Source of the DNA: Algoriphagus ratkowskyi
Lineage (GTDB): Bacteria > Bacteroidota > Bacteroidia > Cytophagales > Cyclobacteriaceae
Assembly (NCBI RefSeq): GCF_002150505.1
Contig: NZ_MSSV01000007.1
Coordinates: forward strand, 1 to 64,000
Length of the DNA: 64,000 nucleotides
Direction of reading: 5' to 3'
Made by a program: the position numbers and the translations under genes
Part shown: positions 37,607-45,134 of the stretch, piece by piece
Position numbering within the stretch: position 1 is the stretch's first letter
How the letters are laid out: each line of letters begins with the position of its first letter
The notes under the pieces: model-generated
Databases searched by the model: none
What the model was told of the DNA's origin: nothing
Seen by the model: the letters and a program-made list of their open reading frames with translations, nothing else

Positions 37607-39037
37607 ATGAAAACACCACTTAACCGTCGAGACTTTATCAAAAAAACCTCTGCTGCTGCCATGGCTACTATGGGCATGGCAGCTCCATTGGCGGGCTTGT
37701 TGTCTTCCTGCGGAGTGGACAAAATCCCGGCAACGGCAGACTCGGTTATCTTGCTTTTCATGGCCGGTGGAATGGCGCATACCGAAACCTTCGATCCAAA
37801 GAAATACACCCCATTTCGCAAGGGAATGGAATCCAAAGAAGTGCTCAGTACCTTCCCTTCCATCCCGACAGCATTGGATGGAATCCACTTTTCCGAAGGG
37901 CTGGAATCCATGGCAAAAATCATGGACAAGGGAACGCTGATCCGCTCTTACGTGGCGGCAGATCTGGGACACATTCTGCACACACGTCATCAATATCACT
38001 TTCACACCTGCTACGAACCTCCACAATCTGTGGTCGTACCGCATTTGGGCTCTTGGATCTCCAAGGAACTTGGCCCTCTGAATCCAGTGATTCCTTCCTT
38101 CATAAATATAGGACAGCGATTTTCTGTAGGTGAAGGTGAGGAACTGAAGGCTTTTCACAGTGCTGGTTTTCTGGGTTCTGAGCATGGCCCATTTTTGATT
38201 CCAGATCCTTCTGCGGGCTTGGATAGCGTGCGCCCTCCTATCGGTATGTCCACGAGTAGATTTGAGTCGAGAAATCAACTCTACGAAAACCTGCTTTCTG
38301 CGGGTGAGATGGGCGAGTACGGTTCGGACTATCAAAAGGAATCCCTCAAGCGCTCGATGGAGCAAGCCTATATCCTGCTGAATTCCCCAGAAGCAAAGGC
38401 TTTTGATCTAAGCCTCGAACCCAAAGAAAGCTATGACAAATACAACAATGGTAAGTTTGGTTTGGGATGCCTGCTGGCAAAAAGACTGGTGGATCAGGGC
38501 GCTCGATATATCACCGTCACTTCCGAGTATGAGCCATTCTTCGGCTGGGATACGCATGACAATGGACACACCCGTCTGAAGGACATGAAGAAAATGATCG
38601 ACTCTCCTATCGCCCAACTTATCTCTGATCTGGATGAAAGTGGAAAACTGGACAGAACCCTAGTCATCGTAGCGTCTGAGTTTAGCCGGGATATGCTGAC
38701 AGAAGGAAGGCCAGGGCTAAAAGTGCTGGATCAGGTGGATGTACCGGACATCATAGAAGACATGAAAAACTACGGCATGCACCGACATTTCACCGATGGA
38801 TGTTCCATGCTGATGTTTGGCGGTGGGATCAAACGCGGACATGTCTTTGGCAAAACTGCCGATGAACGACCTTGCAAAAGCATAGAAAACCCAATCAAAA
38901 TCGACAGCATTCACCAGACGGTTTATCATGCCTTAGGCATCGCTCCAGAGACAAACTACGAGATCGAACAGCGCCCATTCTATACCACGCCTGACGGACA
39001 TGGGAAGGTTGCTTTTGATTTATTACAAAAAGGCTAA
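37607..39037 (+). CDS. DUF1501 family protein with Tat lipoprotein-type signal
   Basis: A 476-residue member of the DUF1501 family (alkaline-phosphatase superfamily fold, sulfatase-like). The N terminus has a Tat motif N-R7-R8-D-F-I-K followed by a hydrophobic segment ending L-L-S-S-C35-G, so it may be a Tat-exported lipoprotein. Metal-site type motifs include 'VILLFMAGGMAHTETFDPK', 'LGHILHTRHQYHFHTCYE', 'EPFFGWDTHDNGHTRLK' and 'MFGGGIKRGHVFGKT'. The C terminus is 'SIHQTVYHALGIAPETNYEI...PFYTTPDG'. Genetically paired with the upstream DUF1549/DUF1553 gene across a repeat-rich 450-bp gap. A decayed copy of its C terminus sits at 45850-45999. The function is unproven. Confidence 0.9.
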   Translation: MKTPLNRRDFIKKTSAAAMATMGMAAPLAGLLSSCGVDKIPATADSVILLFMAGGMAHTETFDPKKYTPFRKGMESKEVLSTFPSIPTALDGIHFSEGLESMAKIMDKGTLIRSYVAADLGHILHTRHQYHFHTCYEPPQSVVVPHLGSWISKELGPLNPVIPSFINIGQRFSVGEGEELKAFHSAGFLGSEHGPFLIPDPSAGLDSVRPPIGMSTSRFESRNQLYENLLSAGEMGEYGSDYQKESLKRSMEQAYILLNSPEAKAFDLSLEPKESYDKYNNGKFGLGCLLAKRLVDQGARYITVTSEYEPFFGWDTHDNGHTRLKDMKKMIDSPIAQLISDLDESGKLDRTLVIVASEFSRDMLTEGRPGLKVLDQVDVPDIIEDMKNYGMHRHFTDGCSMLMFGGGIKRGHVFGKTADERPCKSIENPIKIDSIHQTVYHALGIAPETNYEIEQRPFYTTPDGHGKVAFDLLQKG

Positions 39038-39253
39038 ACCCTTCACACAAAGTTTTTTAGACTAGTTTCTTCTATTTTTTTAACTAAAGGTTGTGGGTGA
39101 AGAAAAGGAGATGTATTTTGAAGAGCTTTTTGAAAGGGGTGAAAGGCAGATTTTTGAAAAAAAATCACCCCTGTCACTAAATTTTCACAATTACTAAATA
39201 TCACCTTTAACTAAGTTTATCCGCCTAAATCAGGAAAATACTCCCAATAAAAA

Positions 39254-40261
39254 ATGGAAAATCAAGAAGAGTCAGGCTTAGAAAAGATTACAGACACAAT
39301 AGGTGAATTAGTAACTGGAATTCCTGCTCCTATTAGAAAGAACTTTTTTAAAGCATTTGCTCAATTATGTACAGCAGCAGTTGACGTACCTGTAGCTAAG
39401 CTAGAAGGAAAAGCAGCAGAAATAAGAGCTGAATCAAGAGCAAGAATTCAAATTTTAAACAAAGAAGGGGAGCAAATTTCTGAGCAACTAAAAGTCCCTA
39501 AAGAGTATGTAGATAGAGCTTCCCAAAAATTTGCCTCTAAAGTCATCAAGGAACAGCTCAATTTGGATGAGATTGGCATGCAGGCTGCAAACAATCTTAA
39601 AAATGAAAAATACAAAGAAAATAAAGAGGAAAATGTAAAAGAAATAGATGACGATTGGCTTAATGAGTTTGAAAACTCAGCAAAATTGAAGTCCTCTAAC
39701 GAGATGAAAATGATTTTTGGGAAAATACTATCTGGAGAAATAAAAAATCCTGGGTCTTTTTCTGTTAGAACTATCCAACTTCTTTCCCAATTAGATAATC
39801 AAGCAGCAATATTATTTCAAAAGTTATGTTCGCAATCTATATCTATGCTTATAGGAGGATCACATCTTATAGATGCTCGAGTTGCTTCTCTTGATGGAAA
39901 TCCTTCCTCAAATTCTTTAAGGACATATGGCTTATCTTTTGATAATTTAAACGTACTTCTTGAGTATGGTCTAATTATTTCGGATTACAATTCTTGGCTG
40001 AATTACTCTCCTTGCATTATAAATGAAAATATGAGTGTTTCAGCAGCTATATGTTTTGGTAAGTATCGGTACGGTCTGATGCCAACTGATAGAGAAAAGT
40101 ATGATAAAAATGTAAAACTTAATGGTGTAGCATTAACCAAAGCAGGCAAAGAGCTCTTAACTATCATACCATTAAAAGAAGAGGATTCTTCTAAATACAA
40201 ATCCGCATTTGAAGAATTTTTAGCAAAAAAGCATCTCAAGCTAATTCAAATAGGAAAATAG
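39254..40261 (+). CDS. DUF2806 family protein (candidate defence gene)
   Basis: A 335-residue cytoplasmic protein, no signal peptide. Residues 1-130 are mostly helical and charged. The central part, 'DDWLNEFENSAKLKSSNEMKMIFGKILSGEIKNPGSFSVRTIQLLSQLD' (about 135-185), is the hallmark of DUF2806, and the C-terminal third ('LNGVALTKAGKELLTIIP') ends in a winged-helix-like turn. DUF2806 proteins are of unknown function and often lie in mobile or defence-associated loci (my recollection). Base composition is visibly more AT-rich than the DUF1501 gene upstream. The next gene, AbiJ_NTD4-like, begins 133 bp downstream on the same strand. Confidence 0.8.
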   Translation: MENQEESGLEKITDTIGELVTGIPAPIRKNFFKAFAQLCTAAVDVPVAKLEGKAAEIRAESRARIQILNKEGEQISEQLKVPKEYVDRASQKFASKVIKEQLNLDEIGMQAANNLKNEKYKENKEENVKEIDDDWLNEFENSAKLKSSNEMKMIFGKILSGEIKNPGSFSVRTIQLLSQLDNQAAILFQKLCSQSISMLIGGSHLIDARVASLDGNPSSNSLRTYGLSFDNLNVLLEYGLIISDYNSWLNYSPCIINENMSVSAAICFGKYRYGLMPTDREKYDKNVKLNGVALTKAGKELLTIIPLKEEDSSKYKSAFEEFLAKKHLKLIQIGK

Positions 40262-40394
40262 AATCCTCATAAATTAAAAATAGCTTAACTCATGATACTA
40301 AACTGAGTATTTAATAGGCATCTATCAAAGTATAAATCTCGACAATTAATCTTACCAAAACTTTTGAAAACAATTTAATATAGAAATATTTATA

Positions 40395-41237
40395 ATGAGA
40401 TTTACGCAAAGACTTGGCTTAAGCCCAATTATAACAGAATTGGAAAAAATAGGAATGAGTCCAGAACTTAGAAATTCTCTTTGGACAATTGTTCTAGAAA
40501 CCATTCTTACCTTAAGGAGTAATGAAATTGGCTACGACTATTATGGCCAAAGAGAGTCTTACTCAAAATTAGCAGAATATTTTAGAGACTTATGGATTCA
40601 TTTTTTCAAATTACCAATTGATAATTTATCAGTAAACCATGGCTGCATTCATGGAAATTCACCTTTCCAACATGTTAGAAACTGGTTCTTTAAAGCAACT
40701 TGGGGAGAAGTGTTTGATTTTATAGAGTTCTCTTCCGAATACCACGAATCATTTCCAGAAATTTGCAACAGTTTTTTAAAAAAAGAAATGTCTGCTTATA
40801 GGTTTGTAAATGGAGTTCTAGTAGAAATAAACTCAAAAGAAGAAGCAATTGAGATACATAATGCTATAAAGAATGCAGACAAGTTTAAACCCGTAAAAAC
40901 ACATATTCAAACCGCACTTGAACTCTTGTCAGACAGGAAAAAACCGGATTTCAGAAACTCTGTTAAGGAATCCATATCTGCAGTGGAGTCGTTAGCTAAA
41001 ATAATTATTAAAGACGATAAAACCACATTGGGGCAAGCTCTAAAGGAGATTGAAAGGAAACATCAAATCCCAAACAGTTTAAAATCTGCATTTAGTGCGT
41101 TGTATGGCTACACATCAGATGAAGGTGGAATTCGACATAGTCTACTTGAAAAAAATGTTACAGTAGAAATGGAGGAAGCAAGGTTTATGTTAATTGCGTG
41201 CTCAGCGTTTGTAAATTACTTAATTAGCAAGATATAA
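40395..41237 (+). CDS. AbiJ_NTD4-like (abortive-infection type) protein
   Basis: A 280-residue soluble protein. The N terminus 'RFTQRLGLSPIITELEKIGMSPELRNSLWTIVLETIL' fits the AbiJ_NTD4 domain found in abortive-infection and other phage-defence proteins. The C-terminal half (about 175-280: 'ALELLSDRKKPDFRNSVKESISAVESLAKIIIKDDKTTLGQALKEIERKH', 'GGIRHSLLEKNVTVEMEEARFMLIACSAFVNYLI') is the HEPN-like helical bundle commonly fused to it. An R-H pair ('IRHSLL') is present, although the classical RNase motif Rx4-6H is not clear. I infer a defence role; biochemical activity is unknown. AT-rich, with a DUF2806 gene upstream and a nuclease-like gene downstream. Confidence 0.82.
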   Translation: MRFTQRLGLSPIITELEKIGMSPELRNSLWTIVLETILTLRSNEIGYDYYGQRESYSKLAEYFRDLWIHFFKLPIDNLSVNHGCIHGNSPFQHVRNWFFKATWGEVFDFIEFSSEYHESFPEICNSFLKKEMSAYRFVNGVLVEINSKEEAIEIHNAIKNADKFKPVKTHIQTALELLSDRKKPDFRNSVKESISAVESLAKIIIKDDKTTLGQALKEIERKHQIPNSLKSAFSALYGYTSDEGGIRHSLLEKNVTVEMEEARFMLIACSAFVNYLISKI

Positions 41238-41254
41238 ACAGCCTTAAACAGCGC

Positions 41255-41341
41255 TTACTCCACATTGTCTGTAGACCAGGCCTTATCTGCACAGTCCTTG
41301 GGAGTAACCAGTCCTAAGTATCCATTTTTCAATTGAAACAC
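41255..41341 (-). pseudogene. 3'-end fragment of an unidentified gene
   Basis: Read on the minus strand, about 28 codons ending in TAA (41255-41257) give a protein-like tail: FQLKNGYLGLVTPKDCADKA followed by WSTDNVE. The composition is convincingly coding but there is no start, and the frame abuts the FMN reductase remnant at 41346. I do not recognise the parent gene. It is probably debris left by recombination at this site. Confidence 0.4.
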
Positions 41342-41345
41342 TCCT

Positions 41346-41416
41346 CTACGAAGTATACTTAGGATTTGGATTATCTTGATTAGTTTCTGCATCCAACTTG
41401 GTTCGCTAATTCCCCC
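41346..41416 (-). pseudogene. Remnant of a flavodoxin/FMN-reductase gene 3' end
   Basis: The minus strand reads N-stop-RTKLDAETNQDNPNPKYTS-stop. This aligns with the last residues of the intact reductase at 44186-44935 (GNQRTEWDAKSNKDHPNPEYRS), with an in-frame TAG replacing the Gln codon. DNA identity is clear by eye (ACTTAGGATTTGGATTATCTT against ACTCAGGATTTGGATGATCTT). Only about 70 bp remain, wedged between the AbiJ-like and nuclease-like genes. Confidence 0.8.
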
Positions 41417-41476
41417 ATCCTAAATCTGCAAACTGTTGGTGGCAACCTTAAAACGACACCATTAAAAGACAATGAA

Positions 41477-43156
41477 ATGCCAAGAATTAAAATTGACAAT
41501 AAAATAGTAATCAGTTATGATTACGATGCAAGGAATAAGTATTGGGGTGCTTTATCAAAATATTTAATCAAAAAACACGGTAACGGACATTTTACAGACC
41601 AACAAAAGATCGAAGAAATTCTAATTGACGGATTTGATTTCCTAGTTGATAACTTTAAACAGCTTATCTCAACTGAAAAAAAAATTTCCTTTTTCCTATA
41701 TACGCATTGGCTTCACGAACAATCAATACAGATATATGTTAAAACACTTGTAGGCTTTAAACTTGAAAAAATAAGTGAAAGCGAGTTTGCTATGTATCGT
41801 AGAGTTTTAAAATTAGTTCTTGAGCAAGGATGCGATATTGATTTAGAATGGGATAGCTTATCAACTGGTAAAGAAGTTCTTGTAATGGATGATAAAATTC
41901 AAGAACTACTCTATTTGGGAACTTGGATGTATGAATTTGCAGACAAGATAGCATTTCAAAAAATGATTGAAGAATGTCACCAAATTTATTTTGACGAAGA
42001 AGGTTTACTAGTAATTGATTGGCAGTATCATTATGGGCAAACATATAATGAACTGTTTCCTATGCTTGCTGAAGATTACAAAAAAGGCACTTTTGATGAA
42101 CAAGCGGTTTTTGAATTAAGAGCCAAAATTGAAGAGTGTTTTAAAATTGAATATGATTTCGCAAGCGGAGTTATTTTTGAAATTCAGAAACACCACAATC
42201 CCAAATCCCCCTATTTACAAACAATAGAGCCAGATGTATTACCATTAAATCTTATCCAAAATTATGGCATTAATAAAGAAATAGCAGAAATTTTTTACGC
42301 AGGCCTTACAATTTCAAGAAATAACAAGTTGACTGTTGAAGAGGCTATCCGTAAACCGCATTCAACCAAAAGATATATATTTAGACCAATTTTAGTTTAC
42401 AAAATTGAGGGCATTAACCGAGCATTAGTTGGTAAAGAGAAGTTTGCAGAAAGTATAATGGTTTTATCCACTAATGCTATTCATTGGAATGCTATGCTTG
42501 ACGAATGGCTTGCATTGGAATGCATCCAAACATTCATAAATAAGAAAGGCAATGAACACGATAAGATTCTTGAAGACAAAACAGAAGAAATTATTAAAGA
42601 AAAAGGCTTTCTATATTGTCGAAATGTGAAATCGTTTAAACAGGCGTCAAAGAAGAATAATGTTAATATTGATAATGCAATTGCGGGAGAAATTGACTTG
42701 ATAGTTGTTAATTCGAATCAAAAGATTATTTATGTTGCCGATGCAAAATATAATAGAGCAAGATATGAAGCGGTAGGCTATAGAATGGACTATTCACAAT
42801 TTATAAACGTAGAAAAGCCTGCCAAATCGTACGAAACGAAACTTAATAAAAAGACTGACTGGATTCGCAATAATTTAGACACCCTAAAACAACATTTAAG
42901 TATAGTTTTCAACAAACCTAATGTTGATTTAAGCGGCTATAAAGTTGTAGGAATTTTTATTATAAATACTCCTACATTTTATATGTTTAATGGCAATTTT
43001 AAGGCGATTACATTAAAACAATTTGGGGATTTTATCGAAGGAAAATATGAATACCCAGACTTATTTATCTTGGATGAAGAAGAATCAATGATGATGGTCA
43101 AGCATCCATACTTCAGAAAACCTTTATTATTGACTGATGAAGATGGTAATAATTAG
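41477..43156 (+). CDS. Large protein with C-terminal PD-(D/E)xK-like nuclease motif
   Basis: A 559-residue cytoplasmic protein without signal peptide or membrane segments. Residues 1-330 are mixed alpha/beta, acidic and unrecognised. From about residue 360 a restriction-endonuclease-like fold is suggested: a helix with E370-E371, then 'GFLYCRNVKSF', then G404-E405-I-D407-L-I-V-V, a turn, and I-Y-V-A-D422-A-K424. The D...DxK spacing fits a PD-(D/E)xK catalytic core. A long helix follows (452-476), then two strands ('KVVGIFIINTP'). Very AT-rich. It sits on the same strand as the DUF2806 and AbiJ-like genes, about 240 bp downstream, separated by gene debris. I infer a nucleic-acid-targeting effector, probably defence; the N-terminal part could sense or regulate. 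Confidence 0.75.
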   Translation: MPRIKIDNKIVISYDYDARNKYWGALSKYLIKKHGNGHFTDQQKIEEILIDGFDFLVDNFKQLISTEKKISFFLYTHWLHEQSIQIYVKTLVGFKLEKISESEFAMYRRVLKLVLEQGCDIDLEWDSLSTGKEVLVMDDKIQELLYLGTWMYEFADKIAFQKMIEECHQIYFDEEGLLVIDWQYHYGQTYNELFPMLAEDYKKGTFDEQAVFELRAKIEECFKIEYDFASGVIFEIQKHHNPKSPYLQTIEPDVLPLNLIQNYGINKEIAEIFYAGLTISRNNKLTVEEAIRKPHSTKRYIFRPILVYKIEGINRALVGKEKFAESIMVLSTNAIHWNAMLDEWLALECIQTFINKKGNEHDKILEDKTEEIIKEKGFLYCRNVKSFKQASKKNNVNIDNAIAGEIDLIVVNSNQKIIYVADAKYNRARYEAVGYRMDYSQFINVEKPAKSYETKLNKKTDWIRNNLDTLKQHLSIVFNKPNVDLSGYKVVGIFIINTPTFYMFNGNFKAITLKQFGDFIEGKYEYPDLFILDEEESMMMVKHPYFRKPLLLTDEDGNN

Positions 43157-43302
43157 AAAAAAGATAGATTAGCCCCACTCACTCTGAGCGTAGACTATGC
43201 GTTGCGCTAGGCGTAGTCCCCCACTGAGCGTAGTCTAGGCGTTGAGGTTGCTAGGTGTAGTCCATTTCTGATTCTTGACTAAACCTCAGTAACCGTTGAG
43301 GT
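43157..43302. repeat. Degenerate tandem repeat after the nuclease-like gene
   Basis: Two adjacent copies, 'CACTCTGAGCGTAGACTATGC..TAGGCGTAGTCCCC' (43180-43217) and 'CACTGAGCGTAGTCTAGGC..TAGGTGTAGTCC' (43220-43263). A decayed third copy lies at about 43985-44031 ('CCGAGTGAAGTGGAATAAG..AGGTGTAGTTCC'). A hairpin ACCTCA / TTGAGGT follows (43283-43302). No gene. Confidence 0.55.
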
Positions 43303-43334
43303 AAAAAAAGAGAACCTCAGGTATATCCCGAGGT
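43303..43334 (-). terminator. Minus-strand intrinsic terminator for the fragment at 43374
   Basis: On the minus strand, ACCTCGGG / ACCTGAGGT form a stem (plus 43327-43334 with 43314-43322) followed by TCTCTTTTTTT. It lies about 40 bp downstream of the stop of the minus-strand fragment, which supports that fragment being a real gene end. Confidence 0.65.
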
Positions 43335-43373
43335 ACTTGATTCGTCAAAATTTCCTATACTTTACTTTCAGGC

Positions 43374-43546
43374 TTAATCATTCAATATAAGCTTTAGTGC
43401 ATAGCCTTTTAATTGAAATTCCGATAATGTTGTTTGTGCTGTGAAAGTGACTTTTGCGAAGGGTAACAAATCCTTCTTTTCAATTGGTCCCAGCGATTGT
43501 CCGAAAAGCAAAATCACCACCTCCAGCCTATTTGTTGGTTTGTGAA
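43374..43546 (-). pseudogene. 3'-end fragment of an unidentified gene
   Basis: About 57 codons on the minus strand read like a real protein C terminus, including VILLFGQSLGPIEKKDLLPF, KVTFTAQTTLSEFQLKGYAL and KLILND before the stop. There is no ATG; the frame is closed by TAA just upstream (about 43548), though a GTG could serve as start. The downstream terminator indicates a formerly transcribed gene. Family not recognised. It is either a truncated gene or a very short peptide gene. Confidence 0.5.
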
Positions 43547-43617
43547 GATTAACGAATTAACCAACTATTACAGTTAGCACATTGCCCAATCTGTAGGACA
43601 GCCCTTAAAATATTCGG

Positions 43618-43712
43618 TTTCTGAGGCGACGTTCGGAACGTTAAGAAATTTGGCTAGCTCTCGAGGTACGAGAGAGATCCGCCAAATTTTAGTGGAGAAC
43701 GAGTCTCAGAAA
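43618..43712. other. Structured nested-hairpin element
   Basis: Outer arms TTTCTGAG / CTCAGAAA (43618-43625, 43705-43712), inner arms AAATTTGGC / GCCAAATTT (43646-43654, 43681-43689), a central hairpin CTCTCG / CGAGAG (43658-43663, 43669-43674) and a side hairpin CGTTC / GGAACG (43630-43640). This is a multi-arm fold in about 95 bp, next to repeat copy B. It may be a mobile-element end or a structured RNA; no match is known to me. Confidence 0.55.
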
Positions 43713-43735
43713 TCAAATCGGGAATTAATAGATCA

Positions 43736-43885
43736 TGATTATCCGCAATGAGGTCAGAAACAATATTTTCTTTGCTCACTTGGACGGAAGACAGAAGACA
43801 GGTGACCGAAGCTGCCTCAATGTTAGTGTTAACCAAAGCTGGGAAAACTTTTGTCTCATTATTGGTGGAAAAGCGTGTATACCTA
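43736..43885 (+). repeat. Dispersed intergenic element, copy B
   Basis: Begins TGATTATCCGCAATGAGG and ends ATTGGTGGAAAAGCGTGTATAC; the middle carries GGACGGAAGACAGAAGACAGG and GACCGAAGCTGCCTCAATG. Same orientation and length (about 150 bp) as copy A. Copy C lies 4 kb downstream in the same orientation. Confidence 0.68.
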
Positions 43886-44082
43886 CAAAAAATCATTTTA
43901 GCAGAGCCATCACTGATTTGAAGAATCATTTAGGGAAAAGGCTTTTGGTTACTTTTGGCCTTCAAAAGTAACAAAGAAAGTCCTCTCCGAGTGAAGTGGA
44001 ATAAGTGTTGAGATCAAAAGGTGTAGTTCCATATAGTTGTCGGTAGTTATTTACACCTTCTTGCCCAAGTCAAGTATAAATT
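43886..44082. other. Spacer with decayed repeat, no gene
   Basis: Contains the decayed third copy of the 'gagcgtag' repeat (about 43985-44031); otherwise nothing recognisable. Confidence 0.3.
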
Positions 44083-44117
44083 GAAAAAAAATAAGGGTGA
44101 AGTTGAAAACTTCACCC
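44083..44117 (-). terminator. Intrinsic terminator for the FMN reductase gene
   Basis: Perfect arms GGGTGAAGTT / AACTTCACCC (44095-44104, 44108-44117). The A-rich run 44083-44091 gives a T run on the minus strand after the stem. Confidence 0.8.
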
Positions 44118-44185
44118 AGTCTAAGCCACCAGCGCTCTACTAATACGCTACAGTTTTCACCCTAGATAGAAAATCAATCATCCCT

Positions 44186-44935
44186 CTACGACCTATACTC
44201 AGGATTTGGATGATCTTTATTCGATTTGGCATCCCATTCAGTTCGCTGATTTCCATAGGCAGGAATACCACCTTGGTCTTTCAGCATTTTTGCCAAGTGC
44301 ATCAAGTTCCAGGTCATGAAGGTTGTATTTCTATTGGTGAATTCATTCTCAGGTCCACCAGAATTTTTATCCATATATGAAGGCCCTGGACCCGCCTCTC
44401 CTATCCAACCTGCATCTGCCTGTGGTGGAATAGAATAGCCCAAATGCTGCAAGGAATAGAGGACATTCATTGCACAATGCTTAATTCCATCCTCATTTCC
44501 TGTCACTAAACATCCGCCAACACGTCCATAATAGGCATATTGACCTTGCTTATTCACTTCACCAGAAAGGCCATACAAGCGTTCGATAGCCATCGTTGCG
44601 ATGGAAGATTTGTCGCCTAGCCAGATTGGTGTGCAGAGCACGAGAATATCTGCATCCATCACTTTCTTCTGAATCGCAGGCCACTCATCTATTTCCCAGC
44701 CATGTTCTGTCATATCGGGATATACTCCAAAAGCGATCTGATGATCTACTGGCCGAATTACTTCCACCGAAACACCATTAGCTTCCATGATGGCCTGACT
44801 CATGCTGATCAAACCCGAGGTATGAGATTTCTCAGGTGATTTCTTTAAGGTGCAATTGAGAAAAACGGCTTTTAATCCGGAGAAATCATATGGGTTTTCG
44901 TCGTTAAGCTTCTGCTGAAATGAGTTGAGTATCAT
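44186..44935 (-). CDS. Flavodoxin-fold NAD(P)H/FMN reductase
   Basis: A 249-residue cytoplasmic protein of the NADPH-dependent FMN reductase / flavodoxin-like family. Phosphate-loop type start 'LKAVFLNCTLKKSPEKSHTSGLI', then 'DADILVLCTPIWLGDKSSIATMAIERLYGLSGEVN', where P-I-W is the isoalloxazine-contact loop of this family, and 'GRVGGCLVTGNEDGIKHCAMNVLYSLQHLGYSIPP'. It probably reduces a quinone, FMN or another small electrophile with NAD(P)H. It is divergent from a Crp/Fnr regulator, with a 16-bp palindrome between them, so the regulator may control it. A decayed second copy of its 3' end is at 41346-41416. Confidence 0.9.
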   Translation of the reverse strand: MILNSFQQKLNDENPYDFSGLKAVFLNCTLKKSPEKSHTSGLISMSQAIMEANGVSVEVIRPVDHQIAFGVYPDMTEHGWEIDEWPAIQKKVMDADILVLCTPIWLGDKSSIATMAIERLYGLSGEVNKQGQYAYYGRVGGCLVTGNEDGIKHCAMNVLYSLQHLGYSIPPQADAGWIGEAGPGPSYMDKNSGGPENEFTNRNTTFMTWNLMHLAKMLKDQGGIPAYGNQRTEWDAKSNKDHPNPEYRS

Positions 44936-45035
44936 GGATAATTTGTTTGAGTTGTTGGTTTATTATAATTCGTTTTTGGTTGTTGGTTAGAAAAACGAAT
45001 AAGGATTTAAACTACGAAAATCACATCATTTAAAG

Positions 45036-45051
45036 TGTCTTTATAAAGACA
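45036..45051. promoter_or_regulatory. Perfect 16-bp palindrome, candidate Crp/Fnr operator
   Basis: TGTCTTTATAAAGACA is its own reverse complement. It lies in the 199-bp divergent promoter region between the FMN reductase gene (minus) and the Crp/Fnr gene (plus), 84 bp upstream of the latter. Position and symmetry fit a dimeric regulator's site; it does not match the E. coli Fnr or Crp consensus. Confidence 0.5.
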
Positions 45052-45134
45052 GACATCAATTTATCGGATAGTATCCCAGTTAATAACTAATTTGAGCCTA
45101 TCCTGTTCGATTAAATAGTTAATCAATTCCCGCT

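Noticed and set aside
37487-38365. Long minus-strand frame of 292 codons opposite DUF1501
   Set aside because: It is antisense to a well-supported gene and partly to repeat copy E; the composition is that of a shadow frame.
39254-43156. Integrated prophage or conjugative element
   Set aside because: No integrase, relaxase, capsid, terminase or att-flanking tRNA is visible; only AT-rich composition supports transfer.
44094-44162. tRNA-like pattern on the minus strand (GGGTGAA...GTAGAGCGCTGG...TTCACCC)
   Set aside because: Acceptor-like ends pair and the D-arm text looks familiar, but the anticodon stem does not pair and no proper T-loop is present. The 3' part is better explained as the reductase terminator.
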